A DNA stretch of 64,000 nt, taken from Chitinophagales bacterium. GTDB lineage: Bacteria > Bacteroidota > Bacteroidia > Chitinophagales > Saprospiraceae. Positions 63,094-64,000 of the stretch are shown here, piece by piece. The notes beneath the pieces were generated by a model, which was not told the DNA's origin, did no database searches, and saw nothing but the letters and a program-made list of their open reading frames with translations. Positions within the stretch are counted from its first letter, which is position 1; each line of letters begins with the position of its first letter. The translations under genes and the position numbers were made by a program. The stretch is taken from assembly GCA_013298845.1 (NCBI GenBank), contig JAAFJN010000001.1, forward strand, positions 1 to 64,000. Direction: 5' to 3'.

Positions 63094-63186
63094 TGTGTTG
63101 AGTGGCCGGGGTTATTTGTCCGTTACCCAAACCGGAGCGATAGATGCAGGAAACGAAAAAATTACACAAGGCACGGGCACAAAAAA

Positions 63187-63224
63187 AACAGCCCCGCCTG
63201 ATGACATGACCAGGTGGGGCTGTT
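63187..63224 (-). terminator. Terminator of trxA
   Basis: Fourteen-base arms 63187-63200 and 63211-63224 (aacagccccgcctg / caggtggggctgtt, one G-U pair), followed by eight T on the minus strand. Confidence 0.85.
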
Positions 63225-63250
63225 ATTATTCAACAATAAAACCGTTGAAT

Positions 63251-63577
63251 TTAGTTTTTATTCAAGGCTACCTCAATTTGCTCGCGGAGTTTACCTTCGG
63301 TTACTGCGCCTACCACGCGGTGCACCTCTTTACCATCTTTAAACATCACAATCGTTGGAATACCACGAATGGAAAAGTTAGTGGGTGTCTCCGGGTTAAC
63401 GTCAATATCCATTTTTGTAATGGACACTTTGCCCTCGTACTCAGTGGCGAGTTTTTCAATCACCGGGTTCATCATCTTACATGGTCCGCACCACTCTGCC
63501 CAAAAATCCACCAATGTAAGTTTATCGCTCTGTAAAACATCTTGTTCAAAAGATGCGTCTGTTATTTGCACTGCCAT
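63251..63577 (-). CDS. trxA: Thioredoxin
   Basis: 108 residues from the ATG at 63577 (MAVQITDASFEQDV); in-frame starts further up precede the promoter. Classical cytosolic thioredoxin: active site WCGPC (29-33) in VDFWAEWCGPCKMMNPVI, buried Asp in TLVDFW, KMDIDVNPETPTNFSIRGIP with the cis-Pro74, and the C-terminal VVGAVTEGKLREQI. Reduces protein disulfides using thioredoxin reductase. Own promoter and strong terminator. Confidence 0.96.
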   Translation of the reverse strand: MAVQITDASFEQDVLQSDKLTLVDFWAEWCGPCKMMNPVIEKLATEYEGKVSITKMDIDVNPETPTNFSIRGIPTIVMFKDGKEVHRVVGAVTEGKLREQIEVALNKN

Positions 63578-63640
63578 TTTTATAAAAAATTTAATATTTT
63601 GAAAAGTAAGTAATAAACAACCTTGTGACGAATTTGGTTG

Positions 63641-63648
63641 CAAAAATA
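63641..63648 (-). promoter_or_regulatory. -7 box for trxA
   Basis: Minus-strand TATTTTTG, 63 bases before the ATG at 63577. Confidence 0.5.
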
Positions 63649-63744
63649 ACGTTTCCACAACATTTTCTTCGTCTAATAAAATTGAATTGTCGCGCAGGGG
63701 ACGTTAGAACACTGTTCTCAAAACGGACTTTAGAGAATTTGGTG

Positions 63745-64000
63745 TTACGCTGCTTTCAACTTAGAAATGCGCGATTTGCTCAATTTTTCTTCCGAATAAG
63801 CCCGATCAACGATAAATTTGTTGTCTTTTGCGCCTTCCGCACGAACATCAAACATGGCGTCGGTGAGAATGGCTTCGCAGAGTGAACGCAAACCACGCGC
63901 ACCTAATTTGTATTCCAACGCCTTCTCCGCGATAAATTCTACCGCGTCTTCGGTTAATTCGAGTTGAATACCTTCCATGGTGAACAATTGCTGGTACTGC
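63745..64000 (-). CDS. clpX: ATP-dependent protease ATPase subunit ClpX (C-terminal part)
   Basis: About 85 C-terminal codons; the gene enters from the right edge. The stretch YQQLFTMEGIQLELTEDAVE, then KALEYKLGARGLRSLCEAIL and TDAMFDVR, is the sensor-2 region of ClpX (GARGLRS with the conserved Arg). ClpX unfolds substrates for ClpP. The AAA Walker motifs and the N-terminal zinc domain lie outside the window. Ends in a basic tail (KSRISKLKAA). Confidence 0.9.
   Translation of the reverse strand, partial: QYQQLFTMEGIQLELTEDAVEFIAEKALEYKLGARGLRSLCEAILTDAMFDVRAEGAKDNKFIVDRAYSEEKLSKSRISKLKAA

Noticed and set aside
1-64000. tRNA, rRNA, CRISPR, transposase or integrase genes
   Set aside because: None was recognised by eye; a covariance-model scan would be needed to exclude small RNAs.

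Overview
The window comes from a Bacteroidota chromosome, most likely a Saprospiria-like aquatic or sludge bacterium; the genus cannot be fixed from sequence alone. Several things point this way. There are at least eight secreted proteins with type IX secretion (T9SS) C-terminal tails. BshA implies bacillithiol. There is a class II HMG-CoA reductase, a 7TMR-DISM/LuxR-type regulator, and Bacteroidota-only helical-repeat proteins. Promoter-like TAnnTTTG (-7) boxes precede about twenty genes, and Shine-Dalgarno sequences are generally absent. Base composition is moderate with G/C-rich third positions, except in one clearly A/T-rich block.

Layout. 1-3.2 kb: end of prmC, an unusual WYL-family regulator lacking its WYL domain, a PolX/PHP protein with a degenerate polymerase site, and a shortened shikimate kinase. 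3.2-6.6 kb: an accessory block with an AlbA_2/ATPase-fold regulator (Schlafen-like) and an A/T-rich KAP P-loop NTPase; a decayed duplicate of the aroK 3' end lies between them. 6.7-10.1 kb: two convergent helical-repeat proteins. 10.2-13.2 kb: a minus-strand cluster of two DUF1801 proteins, an AHSA1/SRPBCC protein, a PhnB/VOC protein and an SRPBCC-VOC-VOC fusion, with a divergent GlxA/AraC regulator. 14.4-17.6 kb: a T9SS cargo protein and a 7TMR-DISM regulator. 17.8-24.4 kb: gatA-truA, a gene-free 770 bp stretch built of nested inverted repeats, an SDR enzyme and uvrA. 24.5-29.9 kb: T9SS cargo, a 5'-truncated TfoX-like gene and three thioredoxin-fold genes, two of them separated by a 54-bp-armed inverted repeat. 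30-35.9 kb: a 53-residue membrane peptide, an ABC ATPase, gatC, a TPR lipoprotein, a T9SS type-B protein, a YgjP-like peptidase and two small membrane proteins. 36-42.8 kb: PPOX-family protein, cmk, osmC, fabH, mvaA, a DUF4856-like lipoprotein and uppS. 43-57.6 kb: EGF-like lipoprotein, T9SS cargo, an M1 peptidase, a cystathionine synthase/lyase and bshA. 58-64 kb: helical-repeat protein, truB, an alkyltransferase-like protein, a VWA surface protein, trxA and the end of clpX.

How it fits together. Most of the window is housekeeping: translation (gatA, gatC, truA, truB, prmC), isoprenoid and lipid supply (mvaA, uppS, fabH), DNA repair (uvrA, atl, PHP-PolX), and thiol/redox balance (bshA, trxA, osmC, thioredoxin-like proteins). 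Interleaved is a rich export load for the T9SS. The strongest candidates for something undescribed are the AlbA_2/KAP insertion next to aroK, the DUF1801-AHSA1-PhnB cluster with its triple-domain fusion, and regulators or enzymes that keep their scaffold but have lost the defining domain or residues (WYL-less WYL protein, PolX without its metal-binding aspartates). No rRNA, tRNA, CRISPR array, transposase or integrase was recognised.
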